Origin: Vibrio hangzhouensis
Lineage (GTDB): Bacteria; Pseudomonadota; Gammaproteobacteria; Enterobacterales; Vibrionaceae
DNA: 64,000 nucleotides
Assembly (NCBI RefSeq): GCF_900107935.1
Contig: NZ_FNVG01000004.1
Location: forward strand, 124,001-188,000
Reading direction: 5' to 3'
Both the position numbers and the translations under genes were made by a program. Below, piece after piece: positions 39,944 through 49,336 of the stretch. A model generated the notes under the pieces. It saw only the letters and a list, made by a program, of their open reading frames with translations, had not been told where the DNA came from and made no database searches. Position 1 is the stretch's first letter, and every line of letters starts with the position of its first letter.

Positions 39944-42232
39944 ATGACAAAATATATAGTTACTACTTCACTACTGTTTGGAATTGCCATTAGTGCACCA
40001 ATTAGTGCCGAAGAGATGATCAGAAATGGAAGTTTTAATAAAGGAATAGATGGATGGTGGACAACGGGAGGTACAATAAATACCGCTAATGGTGAAGCTT
40101 GTATGGATATTACCAGTACCGGAAGTGATCCTTGGAGTGTTATACTGGGTCACGCCGGTATTGGCCTTACTGAGGGCGAAAAGTACACCATCCATTTTGA
40201 TGCTTATGCCAGCGTCGAAACCCAAATGAAAACCCTGATTCAACACGAAGGGCCTCCTTACACCCACTACTTCAACCAGGATACTCTGCTTTCAACAAGC
40301 AAACAGTCTTATGCCTACGAATTTACCCACGATGTCACGAGTGACGCTGGTGGTGAGTTTCAGTTCCAGATGGGCGCTCAAAAGACCGGAAGCATATGCG
40401 TCAGCAACGTATCTGTCGTGGGTAAACCCTATATTGAAATTGCCGAGAACTCACCGATTCGTGCCAATCAGGTCGGGTTTTATCCGAACGCCGACAAGTT
40501 GATCTTCATTGCATCTGAATCTAAGGAGCCTTTACGCTGGACTCTACAAAATGCTCAGGGCATCAACATCGATCTTGGTCGGACCCAAGTATTCGGCCTA
40601 AACCCAGCCTCCGGCGAGCATCTTCACCAAGTTGACCTGTCGGCCATCACAGCGGAGCAGACAGGGCTCACGGTAAGCGTTGATGGTGAGAAGAGCTTTC
40701 CTTTTAGCATACAGAAAAACCTCTATCGGGAACTGAAGCACGACGCCTTTTCCTATTTTTATCAAAACCGGAGTGGTATCGAGATTGAATCCAGATTTGT
40801 TCAGCGCCCGGATTTGGCGCGTCCGGCCGGCCACCTGAACGATGTCGTAACGTGTTTCGACAAAGAAGATGCCTGGGGGAATCACTGGCCTGGCTGTGAC
40901 TTTTCGATTGACGTAACAGGTGGATGGTACGATGCCGGGGATCATGGCAAGTACACGGTCAACAGCGGTATTACAACATGGACACTACTTAACCTTTATG
41001 AGCGAGGAAAGTGGCTCGACAGTGCCGCGCAGCCATTCGAAAACGAAACGGTTAACATCCCTGAAGCCAATTCTGAGGTCAACCCTGTCCTCTCCGAAGC
41101 TCGCTGGAACATCGAATTCATGCTATCGATGCAAATCCCTCAAGGTAAGAGTGTCAGTGTCCCTGTCGGCGATCAGTCTGACGACAAATCGCTCCAACTG
41201 ACCAGAATAGATGCGTCGTATATGGCGTTTCACAAAATCGCCGATGAAGTCTGGACAGGCATGCCACTGCCACCACATAAAGACGACAAGAAGCGCTATG
41301 TGGGTCAGCCGAGTACCGCCGCAACACTCAATCTCGCCGCAATCGGCGCACAATGTGCACGAATCTGGCGTGAGATTGACTCAAGCTTTGCGCAGCGTTG
41401 TTTAACCGCCTCGGAACGTGCATGGAAGGCCGCGGTCAAGCAGCCTGAAGTCTTCGCCTATGACAACTTTACCGGTTCAGGCCCTTACGATGATCTCTCC
41501 CTAAGTGATGACTTTTACTGGGCCGCAACTGAGCTGTACATCTCTACGGGCAAACCAGAGTACCGGGATTACCTAACCGCCTCACCGCACTACCTGGAAA
41601 CACCGAAAGGCAATATTGAAACCGACGGTGATATTTTCTGGCAGTACACTGCACCTTTAGGCACTGTTAGTCTGGCTGTGGTTCCCAATAAGCTAGGTAG
41701 CGAAGCCATTACCCAAGCCAGAGAAAACATTATTGCAACAGCAGCGCGCTATGAAGCCCAGGTCTCTGCCGAAGGTTATCACATTCCTTACTCTGTTAAG
41801 CAATACCCTTGGGGATCCAACTCAAATCTGGTTAACCGCAGCCTGTTCCTGATTTATGCCAATGATTTCACTGGTGACGTGCGTTATCTGAAAGCTGCCG
41901 CTAACGCGATGGATTATATTTTGGGCGCTAACCCTATGAACATCTCTTATGTTACAGGCTATGGAACCAATGCGGCACAAAACCCTCATCACCGTTTCTG
42001 GGCCAAAGCAGCAGATGAAAACTCACCAGCTCCCGCTCCCGGGGCACTGATTGGTGGTCCTAACTCCATCAGTTTTTCCGACCCCATTGCAGCGACGATG
42101 AAGGGTAAGTGCGTTGGGCAGACCTGTTACAAAGACAATATTGGTGCATGGTCACTTAACGAGATCACCATCAACTGGAATGCTCCGCTTGTCTGGGTTG
42201 CATCAGCGCTTGACGAAGGCAAGCTCAATTAA
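39944..42232 (+). CDS. Secreted GH9 endoglucanase with CBM4/9-like and Ig-like N-terminal modules
   Basis: About 762 residues. I chose ATG 39944 because GGAGGATG sits directly before it; an in-frame ATG at 39932 lies upstream of that site. Signal peptide: residues 1-22 (ISA-EE). Next comes a CBM4/9-like beta-sandwich (about 24-162: RNGSFNKGIDGWW, CVSNVSVVG), then the Ig-like CelD_N domain (SPIRANQVGFYPNA, about 170-257). The GH9 (alpha/alpha)6 domain fills the rest. Its base/nucleophile aspartates are in GGWYDAGDHGKYTVN (about D330 and D333), and the acid Glu is in SLNEITINWNAP (about E740). NPHHRFW is conserved too. It should cut cellulose or beta-glucan internally or processively. Confidence 0.94.
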   Translation: MTKYIVTTSLLFGIAISAPISAEEMIRNGSFNKGIDGWWTTGGTINTANGEACMDITSTGSDPWSVILGHAGIGLTEGEKYTIHFDAYASVETQMKTLIQHEGPPYTHYFNQDTLLSTSKQSYAYEFTHDVTSDAGGEFQFQMGAQKTGSICVSNVSVVGKPYIEIAENSPIRANQVGFYPNADKLIFIASESKEPLRWTLQNAQGINIDLGRTQVFGLNPASGEHLHQVDLSAITAEQTGLTVSVDGEKSFPFSIQKNLYRELKHDAFSYFYQNRSGIEIESRFVQRPDLARPAGHLNDVVTCFDKEDAWGNHWPGCDFSIDVTGGWYDAGDHGKYTVNSGITTWTLLNLYERGKWLDSAAQPFENETVNIPEANSEVNPVLSEARWNIEFMLSMQIPQGKSVSVPVGDQSDDKSLQLTRIDASYMAFHKIADEVWTGMPLPPHKDDKKRYVGQPSTAATLNLAAIGAQCARIWREIDSSFAQRCLTASERAWKAAVKQPEVFAYDNFTGSGPYDDLSLSDDFYWAATELYISTGKPEYRDYLTASPHYLETPKGNIETDGDIFWQYTAPLGTVSLAVVPNKLGSEAITQARENIIATAARYEAQVSAEGYHIPYSVKQYPWGSNSNLVNRSLFLIYANDFTGDVRYLKAAANAMDYILGANPMNISYVTGYGTNAAQNPHHRFWAKAADENSPAPAPGALIGGPNSISFSDPIAATMKGKCVGQTCYKDNIGAWSLNEITINWNAPLVWVASALDEGKLN

Positions 42233-42255
42233 CCCGTGCACCTCATCGCACAAAT

Positions 42256-42310
42256 AAGAGAGCACAACGCTCTTTTCCAGAATGTGGCGCCCCACCCTAT
42301 GAGGTGCCAC
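42256..42310 (+). terminator. Tandem hairpins after the GH9 gene
   Basis: AAGAGAGC (42256-42263) pairs with GCTCTTTT (42269-42276), and GTGGCGCC (42284-42291) with GGTGCCAC (42303-42310), each with one G-U pair. The first carries its own T-run. They lie between the GH9 and GH16 genes. Confidence 0.5.
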
Positions 42311-42338
42311 TCATCACTTACAGCTAACAGGTAGTAAC

Positions 42339-43133
42339 ATGCTCTACTTTCGACTTTTTACTCTGACGACACTGTTGATATCAATACTCGGCTGCTCAAC
42401 TGACACTTTGGTTCCGACTCAACCGGGCAGGGATCATACCGACTCAGTTAACCATAGCCCTTTTCCTTTGCACGGAGCTGAAGTGTTTAGCCATGACAAA
42501 GTTCTGTTCGGGAAGTTTGTCATTCGTATGAAGATGGTGTCAAAACCCGGTGTAGTGTCATCGTTTTTTGCTTACGATAACGAATCTTGGGTTGGTGGGA
42601 TCCCTTGGCGTGAGATAGATATAGAATCTATAGGCAAACAGGAAAACCTGCTACAAACAAACCTAATCACTGGCGAGGCCAGTGCGCGAGTGCATTCAGA
42701 AAACCTTCATATTATTGATAACATTGAGGAGTTTCATGAATATTCACTGGTCTGGACTCCCGATGAAATCACCTGGCAGGTAGACGGTGAAACTGTGCAT
42801 CAAGAGTTAGCAGTGCACTCTCTGCAAGTCAGAGAAATGCGCGATTCCCCCCAAAGCTATCGCATGAATTTGTGGGTTGCCGAATCTGTAGATTGGGTGG
42901 GTAAATTCGATGCCAGTACGCTCCCTCTACAACAAACTATCGATTGGATTGAATACTACCGATTCGAGAACGGTGTGTTCACCCTCGCATGGCGAGACGA
43001 CTTTGATTATTTCGACTCCAATCGTTGGGGTAAAGGGGACTGGGGATTCGAGACCAATATCGCCACATTTAGTCCAATGAATGCCAATATCGTTGATGGA
43101 CATCTGGTCTTGAGTCTGACTCCGGCACCGTAA
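42339..43133 (+). CDS. GH16 beta-glucanase lipoprotein with circularly permuted domain order
   Basis: A 264-residue protein with a lipobox (SILGCS, Cys 19), so probably membrane-anchored. The catalytic motif of lichenase-type GH16 enzymes, WREIDIESIGK, gives E92, D94 and E96. Upstream are GKFVIRMKM and GVVSSFFAYD; downstream are VWTPDEITWQVDGE and MNLWVAESVDWVGKFD. In ordinary lichenases a segment like WRDDFDYFDSNRW/GDWGFETNIATFSPMNANI/GHLVLSLTP is at the N-terminus. Here it is the last 46 residues (about 217-262), after the usual end WIEYYRF. So the fold is circularly permuted, as known for Fibrobacter succinogenes lichenase. Likely substrate: beta-1,3-1,4-glucan. Confidence 0.88.
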   Translation: MLYFRLFTLTTLLISILGCSTDTLVPTQPGRDHTDSVNHSPFPLHGAEVFSHDKVLFGKFVIRMKMVSKPGVVSSFFAYDNESWVGGIPWREIDIESIGKQENLLQTNLITGEASARVHSENLHIIDNIEEFHEYSLVWTPDEITWQVDGETVHQELAVHSLQVREMRDSPQSYRMNLWVAESVDWVGKFDASTLPLQQTIDWIEYYRFENGVFTLAWRDDFDYFDSNRWGKGDWGFETNIATFSPMNANIVDGHLVLSLTPAP

Positions 43134-43163
43134 ATACCGATATCAATAAACAAGGAGAAGTTT

Positions 43164-44261
43164 ATGATTAGGCTTATACGAATCGCTGTTATTGGAGTTG
43201 TTTTTTCTACCGCCATGTCCAGCGGTTATACTGGTGAACTGCCAGCTCTATCTGTCAAAAACGGCCAATTACAGGCTGGTTCGATGCCAGTTACATTATC
43301 GGGTGTCAGCCTGTTTTGGAGCAACTCTGGTTGGGGAGGGGAACAATTTTACACCTCTGAAGACGTCGCGCAAGCAAAAGCAGAACTGGGAATCAACGTT
43401 ATTCGAGCCGCCATTGGTCATGAAGAGACAGGTGGCCTGACAGATGACTGGGACGGTAACCTGCATCGACTCGATACAGTGGTACAAGCTGCAATTGATC
43501 AGGATCTTTATGTCGTCGTTGACTTTCACAGTCACAATGCACACCAAGACGTCACCACGGCAAAACGTTTTTTTGACTACGTCGCCCAAAATTACGCAGA
43601 GTACAACAACGTTATCTATGAAGTTTTCAACGAACCATTGAACATCAGTTGGTCTCAACATATCAAACCCTATGCTGAAACTATAATCGCTGAAATTCGT
43701 TCCCACGATCCGGATAACGTGATTATCGTCGGCACCCCCAATTGGTCTCAGGATGTCGATGTGGCCTCTTATGACCCTATTGATGATGAGAACATAGCGT
43801 ACGCGCTTCACTTCTATGCCGGAACCCACAAGGAACAGCAGAGGAACAAAGTTCAAATTGCCATCAATAATGGTCTTGCCCTGTTTGTCACCGAATGGGG
43901 AACGGTTAATGCCAACGGTGATGGTTCAGTGGACCGGGAACAAACAATGAAGTGGATGACACTACTGGCAGACAATCAGATAAGCCATATCAACTGGGCA
44001 CTCAACAACAAACCTGAAGGCGCCTCTATATTTCAAGCCAACAAAAGCTGGGAGAACTACTCCGAATCAGGGCGGTGCGTAAAGGACATACTGCTCCATT
44101 GGCCAAATCTGTTGTCTTCAATTTGCCCACCAGACAGAGAGTCCGAGACCTCACCGAACCGGAAAGGCGGCGGGCTATTCCACCTGCTCTTATTCGCTCT
44201 GGGTACTGTGTTCGCTCGAAAGTGGCTATCCACATCAGAAAAAGAAAAACCCGCAGTTTAA
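43164..44261 (+). CDS. GH5 endoglucanase with GlyGly-CTERM-like tail
   Basis: A 365-residue protein with a signal peptide and a GH5 catalytic domain very similar to that at 23486: acid/base E157 (YEVFNEPLN), nucleophile E244 (FVTEWGTVN), plus HFYAGTH. It has no carbohydrate-binding module. The C-terminus instead has [21 protein letters not shown] (about 334-354), a Gly-rich turn, a hydrophobic helix and basic residues. This resembles the GlyGly-CTERM sorting signal cut by rhombosortase in Vibrio and Shewanella, though an extra 11-residue tail follows. AAGGAGAAG precedes the ATG. It is 30 bases after the GH16 gene. The terminator hairpin overlaps its stop codon. Confidence 0.9.
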   Translation: MIRLIRIAVIGVVFSTAMSSGYTGELPALSVKNGQLQAGSMPVTLSGVSLFWSNSGWGGEQFYTSEDVAQAKAELGINVIRAAIGHEETGGLTDDWDGNLHRLDTVVQAAIDQDLYVVVDFHSHNAHQDVTTAKRFFDYVAQNYAEYNNVIYEVFNEPLNISWSQHIKPYAETIIAEIRSHDPDNVIIVGTPNWSQDVDVASYDPIDDENIAYALHFYAGTHKEQQRNKVQIAINNGLALFVTEWGTVNANGDGSVDREQTMKWMTLLADNQISHINWALNNKPEGASIFQANKSWENYSESGRCVKDILLHWPNLLSSICPPDRESETSPNRKGGGLFHLLLFALGTVFARKWLSTSEKEKPAV

Positions 44262-44268
44262 CTGCGGG
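44241..44268 (-). terminator. Terminator overlapping the GH5 stop codon, acting on the minus strand
   Basis: CCCGCAGT (44250-44257) and ACTGCGGG (44261-44268) form a perfect stem with a TTA loop. The A-rich stretch 44241-44249 is a T-run on the minus strand, so the main function is probably for the 44291 gene. Confidence 0.8.
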
Positions 44269-44290
44269 CTTCGTGATATCTGATCGCTTA

Positions 44291-44932
44291 TTACTGATTG
44301 TTGAGCTTGCCAATAAACTTGTCCGATTCTGCAATCGCTGCATTCATTTGCTTGATGGCGGATTCTATGTCGCTTTCCAGACTCATCAACTCGCCTTGCA
44401 AAGAACCAATGGCGCTGGCGTTCAGGTTATGTTTGAGATAAAGCGTATTATCTCGCAACGTATTCAGAACCGGGGTCATTTTTTGCTCGGCGCGTTTCAT
44501 CGCCCTTAACATCGTCTGATAAGAAGAACGGGTCTCTCTCAATTTCTGCTCGCTTGAGCGGCGTAGCTTAGCACTGGTGTACTGTCCAAGTTCCGACTCC
44601 CATTCATCAAACAAGGCCTCTGATACGTCCTCCACGGCGGCAATACGCTCCCGAACCTCTTCCGCTGCCTGCTCGCTGTCCTGATATTTGTCGTTAATGT
44701 TGTTATAAACTTCTTCTAAATCACCACCATCAAAGCCGGTTAATGCGGACACGGCCTCCAACGCACTGGTAAACTCTTCCTGTGCATCTTGCTGAGACTC
44801 TTTAGCGTCCTCTACGCGAGTCACCATGATGTCTCGCTTATGGTATCCCACCTTCTCCATCGCCGAGTAGTAAGTGGACTGACACCCCGTCACCGCCACC
44901 ATCGAGAGAGCGCCTATTAATAACCACCGCAT
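44291..44932 (-). CDS. DUF2959-type coiled-coil lipoprotein
   Basis: A 213-residue protein from the chosen ATG 44932 (GAAGAAG upstream). A signal with lipobox VTGCQS is followed by a largely helical, charged chain (YHKRDIMVTRVEDAKESQQDAQEEFTSAL; coiled-coil repeats about 35-205). It matches the DUF2959 family, small outer-membrane or periplasmic lipoproteins of unknown function common in marine gammaproteobacteria. The gene stands alone with a clear terminator. Confidence 0.75.
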   Translation of the reverse strand: MRWLLIGALSMVAVTGCQSTYYSAMEKVGYHKRDIMVTRVEDAKESQQDAQEEFTSALEAVSALTGFDGGDLEEVYNNINDKYQDSEQAAEEVRERIAAVEDVSEALFDEWESELGQYTSAKLRRSSEQKLRETRSSYQTMLRAMKRAEQKMTPVLNTLRDNTLYLKHNLNASAIGSLQGELMSLESDIESAIKQMNAAIAESDKFIGKLNNQ

Positions 44933-45399
44933 AAATATTCTTCTTCCATAACAATGAGTTTGCTTGCCCCACAATATAACGATGATGAAAAAAAATTTAC
45001 AGCACTAGTTCGACTAACTTGGAGCTTCGTCATTGCTAAGTACGGTGATTTTTTATCTAGCGATGCTGCCAGTGCTGTTCACAGTATGAACCGAGGATCT
45101 CCATCTTGAACGATAGCTTTGCTTGGCTTCTCAATGTGTAGCCATGGTTCGATGAGCCCATAAACCGCGTATCCACAAATTCCCATTCTTGTGAGGGACG
45201 ACTAAGTAAACAGCAAAGCTCTGAGCACATACACGGCCCAAATTTGCAGTAAAACGTATTCGATTTTAAGCCAAATTTCCATATTGCTGTCCCTGATCCT
45301 TGGGGTAGTTCTTTACAGTAACAGTATGCGGAGATTTAGATAATGAGGATTTTTCAATTTTGCGCGGGATAAATGAGGCTTTGTAATATTCATAATGAA
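44933..45399. other. Intergenic region with one tiny minus-strand ORF
   Basis: About 470 bases with no gene I can support. On the minus strand, 45202-45282 encodes a 26-residue hydrophobic peptide (MEIWLKIEYVLLQIWAVYVL...) behind GGGA; frames beyond its stop read like decayed coding text. AGCTTTGCT (near 45115) and AGCAAAGCT (near 45212) form an inverted repeat. It may be an old gene remnant or a structured element. Confidence 0.3.
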
Positions 45400-45432
45400 A
45401 AAATGGTGTTCCATACTCTGGAACACCATTTT
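45400..45432. terminator. Long perfect hairpin, terminator of the small minus-strand gene
   Basis: AAAATGGTGTTCCA (45400-45413) and TGGAACACCATTTT (45419-45432) form a perfect 14-bp stem with a 5-base loop. TTT flanks on both strands allow bidirectional use. Confidence 0.8.
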
Positions 45433-45462
45433 CGAGATCTTATCGACCCGATTGAATTCAGG

Positions 45463-45633
45463 CTATTGTTTTTCAAAGGTACCAGTACTTTTGATCATTA
45501 CATCAAGAAAGCCGGAAGCGTTGCTTTTTTCTGCACCCGAACTTTGCATCTGGCTTTGCGCGCCTTTCAGTCTGGCCATCAGTTCTTGTCGTTGCTTCTC
45601 TACGTCACTCAGGGTTTCTTTCTTGTCGGTCAT
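45463..45633 (-). CDS. Small soluble hypothetical protein
   Basis: A 56-residue peptide beginning MTDKKETLSDVEKQRQELMARLKGAQSQ, with start ATG 45633 supported by CGGAGAAG upstream. It is strongly helical and charged, with a coiled-coil-like N-terminal half and no membrane segment. The adjacent strong terminator supports a real transcription unit. No family recognised. Confidence 0.6.
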   Translation of the reverse strand: MTDKKETLSDVEKQRQELMARLKGAQSQMQSSGAEKSNASGFLDVMIKSTGTFEKQ

Positions 45634-45835
45634 ATTCACTTCTCCGAATAAAAGGATGACCCCCACACAGTAGTGGCTCTCCAAAATATCGGCAAATTCG
45701 TAACCATGAGCAACATTGCCAGTTAACCACTCTTCATATTCGATTAAAAGGCAAATATTAATTTAACTCGCTAAATCATGGTCTTAAAACAAAAGTCAAA
45801 CACTCGACGACCTATTCGAAGTGATGATAGAAACG

Positions 45836-46615
45836 CTAGTCCTTACCCCCTTTGGGTTTAAACAGACCTTCTAAGAAGTCCATCGGCATCGGGAACAGAA
45901 TAGTCGAGCTCTTTTCCCCCGCTATCTCGGTCAGTGTCTGCAAATACCTTAACAGCATTGCATTTTGTTCTTCTGACAGTTTTGAGGCTGCCTCGACTAG
46001 CTTTTGTGACGCTTCCATCTCGCCGGATGCATGGATAACCTTTGCGCGTCTCACACGTTCAGCCTCCGCCTGTTTTGCGATAGCTCGGATCATAGTTTCA
46101 TTGAGATCGACGTGCTTGATTTCAACGTTCGAGACTTTGATCCCCCAAGCATCGGATCTGGCGTCCAAAATCGCCTGAATATCGGCATTCAGCATCTCTC
46201 GGTTGGCGAGCATTTCATCCAGTTCATGTTGCCCCAAAACTGAACGTAACGTGGTCTGGGCTAATTGTGAGGTTGCGGCCATATAGTCTTCTACATTGAT
46301 GATCGCTTTTTGAGGATCAACCACTCTAAAGTAAATCACTGCATTAACTCGTACCGACACATTATCCCGACTGATCACGTCCTGACTTGGGACATCCATT
46401 ACCACTGTCCTCAAATCGACTTTGACAATTTGTTGAATGAAAGGCACAACAATGATCAGACCCGGTCCTTTCACGGTTTGAAATCGTCCGAGGAAAAAAA
46501 TCACACCTCGTTCATACTCGCGCAATATGTGAAACAAGCTGATCGCTAACATTACCACCAGGACAATCAATGCCAACGGCGTCAGCAAGCCGTGTGTTAT
46601 GACTTGTTCAAACAT
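45836..46615 (-). CDS. Slipin, SPFH/band-7 membrane protein
   Basis: A 259-residue SPFH-domain protein. One N-terminal helix (about 8-28) anchors it. [29 protein letters not shown] and [21 protein letters not shown] are the stomatin/slipin signature, and [17 protein letters not shown] and [17 protein letters not shown] follow. Slipins form oligomers in membrane microdomains. It lies in an operon with the NfeD protease gene and overlaps it by 8 bases, the usual conserved pair in which the protease cleaves or controls the slipin C-terminus. Confidence 0.92.
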   Translation of the reverse strand: MFEQVITHGLLTPLALIVLVVMLAISLFHILREYERGVIFFLGRFQTVKGPGLIIVVPFIQQIVKVDLRTVVMDVPSQDVISRDNVSVRVNAVIYFRVVDPQKAIINVEDYMAATSQLAQTTLRSVLGQHELDEMLANREMLNADIQAILDARSDAWGIKVSNVEIKHVDLNETMIRAIAKQAEAERVRRAKVIHASGEMEASQKLVEAASKLSEEQNAMLLRYLQTLTEIAGEKSSTILFPMPMDFLEGLFKPKGGKD

Positions 46616-47960
46616 GTTCTTTCCTCCCAGCTAGCTTTCTCAAAACCAGAGTTAAGCCCTCAATTTGCACTACCTCAACTAAATCCCCCTTGTGTATTGG
46701 TTGACTGCAAATTGCCGACCAACGTTCCCCTTCCAATACAATATAGCCCTGCTCTTCAAAGCTCTCAGAGGCTTCCATCGGGATACCCAAGATGGCCTCC
46801 TGGCCGATCACCGCATGCTTTTTCCTCAGCGTCCAAACTCTTCGGAGGACAAAAACAATGAAGGCAAATGACAGCAAAGCGAAAGTGAAGATCAGCTCTA
46901 CCGATACCTGAAACGCGGGCAAATCACTGTCAATGAGGAAAATAGAACCTAAAACAAATGCAATCGCCCCCGAAAATCCAAACAGTCCAAAACTGGGCAC
47001 CAGAGACTCAGCCACCAATAGCAACAGCCCTAAGGCAATCAGACCAAATCCAACATAGTTGATGGGTAGCATCTGTAACCCGTACAACGCCAACATCAGC
47101 GAGATTGCTCCAATAATGCCAGCAATACCGAATGAAGGACTATAGAACTCAAGTATCAGTCCGTAGATACCGATAATCATCAGAATGTAGGCAATATTTG
47201 GATTGGTAATGGTGGCAATAAACTCATGACGCCAATCAGGATCAACCGGTATCAGGGTCGCTTCAGATAAATTCAGCTCCACAACTTGATCATTGAACTC
47301 TAATACTTGCCCGTCTAACTGAGCCACCAGCGACTCTGGATCGTCCGCTATCAGATTGATCACATTCATTTCCAACGCCTCCTGTGAGGAAAGCGTTGCC
47401 GCTTCTGTCACCGCCTTTTCAGCCCACTCAATATTGCGTCCGCGAAGTTGCGCTAATGATCGTATATAAGCAATAGAGTCATTCAGCACTTTTTTCTCCA
47501 TAGCGCTAGGCTCATTACTTTTCTCATCTTCCTGATCTGATCCTGAACTACCGATATTAACGGGTGTTGCCGCCCCGAGGGTGGTCGCTGGCGCCATCGC
47601 GGCAATATGGCAGGCGTACAAAATATAAGTTCCAGCGCTGGCCGCTCTGGCTCCTTTAGGATAGACAAGACACAACACTGGTTTCTGAGAGGCGAGTATC
47701 TGCTGATTAATGTCCCTCAGGCTTGAGACAAGTCCTCCTGGGGTATCTAAAGTAATAACAACGGCAGACACTTGAGGCTCGAGATCCGCTTCTTTCAGCT
47801 GTTCAATCACGTAGTCACCCACAGCAGGCCCAATAGCGCCACTGATGGTGAGAATAGGTATCGTCGATTTTGCCTGTTCACTGTGGGGAGTCTGAGCCAC
47901 AGTGACATTCAATGTGAATAAAAGAGAGGCAAAGACAACGACTAACGCTGCTCTACACAT
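46608..47960 (-). CDS. NfeD1-type membrane serine protease (ClpP-class)
   Basis: About 450 residues. I chose ATG 47960 because AAGGAGAGGGTT precedes it; the longer frame adds 17 unlikely residues. A signal peptide (ending VAQT) leads to a ClpP-type protease domain with [14 protein letters not shown] and the catalytic Ser in [19 protein letters not shown]; the Lys partner is in [15 protein letters not shown]. Then come about four membrane helices, and an NfeD OB-fold domain at the end ([27 protein letters not shown]). It works with the slipin encoded next. Role: membrane protein quality control. Confidence 0.92.
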   Translation of the reverse strand: MCRAALVVVFASLLFTLNVTVAQTPHSEQAKSTIPILTISGAIGPAVGDYVIEQLKEADLEPQVSAVVITLDTPGGLVSSLRDINQQILASQKPVLCLVYPKGARAASAGTYILYACHIAAMAPATTLGAATPVNIGSSGSDQEDEKSNEPSAMEKKVLNDSIAYIRSLAQLRGRNIEWAEKAVTEAATLSSQEALEMNVINLIADDPESLVAQLDGQVLEFNDQVVELNLSEATLIPVDPDWRHEFIATITNPNIAYILMIIGIYGLILEFYSPSFGIAGIIGAISLMLALYGLQMLPINYVGFGLIALGLLLLVAESLVPSFGLFGFSGAIAFVLGSIFLIDSDLPAFQVSVELIFTFALLSFAFIVFVLRRVWTLRKKHAVIGQEAILGIPMEASESFEEQGYIVLEGERWSAICSQPIHKGDLVEVVQIEGLTLVLRKLAGRKEHV

Positions 47961-48067
47961 AACCCTCTCCTTAGTGGGTGTACTATTTGAGTGTAGTTCA
48001 AATATGTTCAAATCATTATTATTACAATGAGGTTGAACAAAACCTTCCGCTCAGCCAGGGGATTGTG

Positions 48068-48496
48068 TCATTGTGAATAATCGTTACGTTCACTAGGCAG
48101 TTCGGAAAAGTACTCCACAAACTCAAATTGCATATTGTGCTCATCAACATAATAAGCACTTCTGCGGTGAGGATGTTCGCCTCCCCAGTGATCCAACTCA
48201 AAACCCGCGTTACTCAAGCGCTCCACCAGTGTGCTCAAATCATCGACAGCAATACCGATATGCTTTACTCCAGTCCAATGGGTCGTCCAGTCGGGCAAGG
48301 TTTTATCGCCCCCTGACTGGAGCGCAATGTAACAGTGTTCGTTGCCCACATGGAACCACTCCACGTCCTTACCGTGCCAATTCTCCATTCGCCCCTGACC
48401 ACGAATTTTCCAGTCGGGCAACGCAGCCAACAAAAACTCTATCGTGTGTCTTGGGTTAATTAGTGTGATGTTCGCATGTTCAATATATCCATTCAT
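48068..48496 (-). CDS. Glyoxalase/VOC-superfamily protein
   Basis: About 142 residues forming a paired beta-alpha-beta-beta-beta (vicinal oxygen chelate) fold: MNGYIEHANITLINPRHTIEFLLAALPDW, VKHIGIAVDDL and SAYYVDEHNMQFEFVEY. Candidate metal ligands are the His in EHANI and KHIGI and the Glu in QFEFVEY. I prefer ATG 48496, because AAGGGA lies 8 bases from it, over ATG 48502. Substrate unknown. Single gene. Confidence 0.8.
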   Translation of the reverse strand: MNGYIEHANITLINPRHTIEFLLAALPDWKIRGQGRMENWHGKDVEWFHVGNEHCYIALQSGGDKTLPDWTTHWTGVKHIGIAVDDLSTLVERLSNAGFELDHWGGEHPHRRSAYYVDEHNMQFEFVEYFSELPSERNDYSQ

Positions 48497-48708
48497 AATC
48501 ATTATCCCTTTTTTGTTAATGACAAACCCAGCCTAATTCCTCAAGTTAACTTGAGGTCAAGGAACTTTTGATAATAAGCAGTGGTTATCACTCTCTTAAC
48601 AAACGTTGATTAGAGTTATCTGACCAAATCTCTAAACTGACCACAATCCAGACAACGCACGGAACGCACTTTCTCAGCAGGAGGCTGTTGACAAAAGAAA
48701 GGTTAATT

Positions 48709-49248
48709 ATGAAAAAGTTAGTTCTCGCAGTAGCAATTTCGGCAATGTCAGCAAGTGCATTCGCAAACACAGAGTTCACAGGACACAGAGTGGGTCTTGG
48801 TGCTTCAGGATTGGAGTTCAGCGAATCAGGGTACAATTGGGATCTGGGAACAGGCCTTAAACTCGAGTACGGCTACGACTTCAATCACATCTTTGGTCTG
48901 AATGTGTCTTACGCCTGGAACCAGGATGACGTCAGTCTGCCAGACTATATTGGAAATGTTGATTACCGCGCACGAACGTTCAAAATCGATTCAGATATCG
49001 GTTACGCATTCGAACTGGAGAACCTTTGGCTGAAACCGTATGGCGCTATTGGCCTTGCTTATGTCAACGACGAGGTAGAGACACAGAACAACGGTACTTT
49101 CTCAGGAAGTGAGTCAACACTGTTTCTGGGGTTAGGCGTAAGAGCACAACTAAACATGGGCCTGTATGCTGACTTGCGCTATGACATGCCATCATTTTCC
49201 GGTGTAGACGCAGATTACCTATCATTTACTTTAGGTTACCGCTTCTAA
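48709..49248 (+). CDS. Outer-membrane beta-barrel protein, OmpX/Ail-like size
   Basis: A 179-residue protein from ATG 48709. A signal peptide (MKKLVLAVAISAMSASAFA) is followed by an eight-stranded type barrel with alternating aromatic strands (LGTGLKLEYGYDFNHIFGLNVSYAW; SESTLFLGLGVRAQLNMGLYADLRYDMP) and the terminal strand LSFTLGYRF ending in Phe. It belongs to the small outer-membrane barrel group (OMP_b-brl). Function unknown. Confidence 0.8.
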   Translation: MKKLVLAVAISAMSASAFANTEFTGHRVGLGASGLEFSESGYNWDLGTGLKLEYGYDFNHIFGLNVSYAWNQDDVSLPDYIGNVDYRARTFKIDSDIGYAFELENLWLKPYGAIGLAYVNDEVETQNNGTFSGSESTLFLGLGVRAQLNMGLYADLRYDMPSFSGVDADYLSFTLGYRF

Positions 49249-49336
49249 TTCCCGAATCCCAAATAACCGATTCATCACAGTAAGCTGGTACAAAAAATAC
49301 CAGCTTATTCCTGCAATTAATTTACAGAATGATGTA

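Noticed and set aside
43296..43856. 186-residue antisense frame within the second GH5 gene
   Set aside because: Shadow of the GH5 catalytic domain, no ribosome site or recognisable motif.
45373..45673. Two overlapping plus-strand frames of about 92 residues
   Set aside because: They cross the long terminator hairpin and the minus-strand small gene, which has a better start signal.
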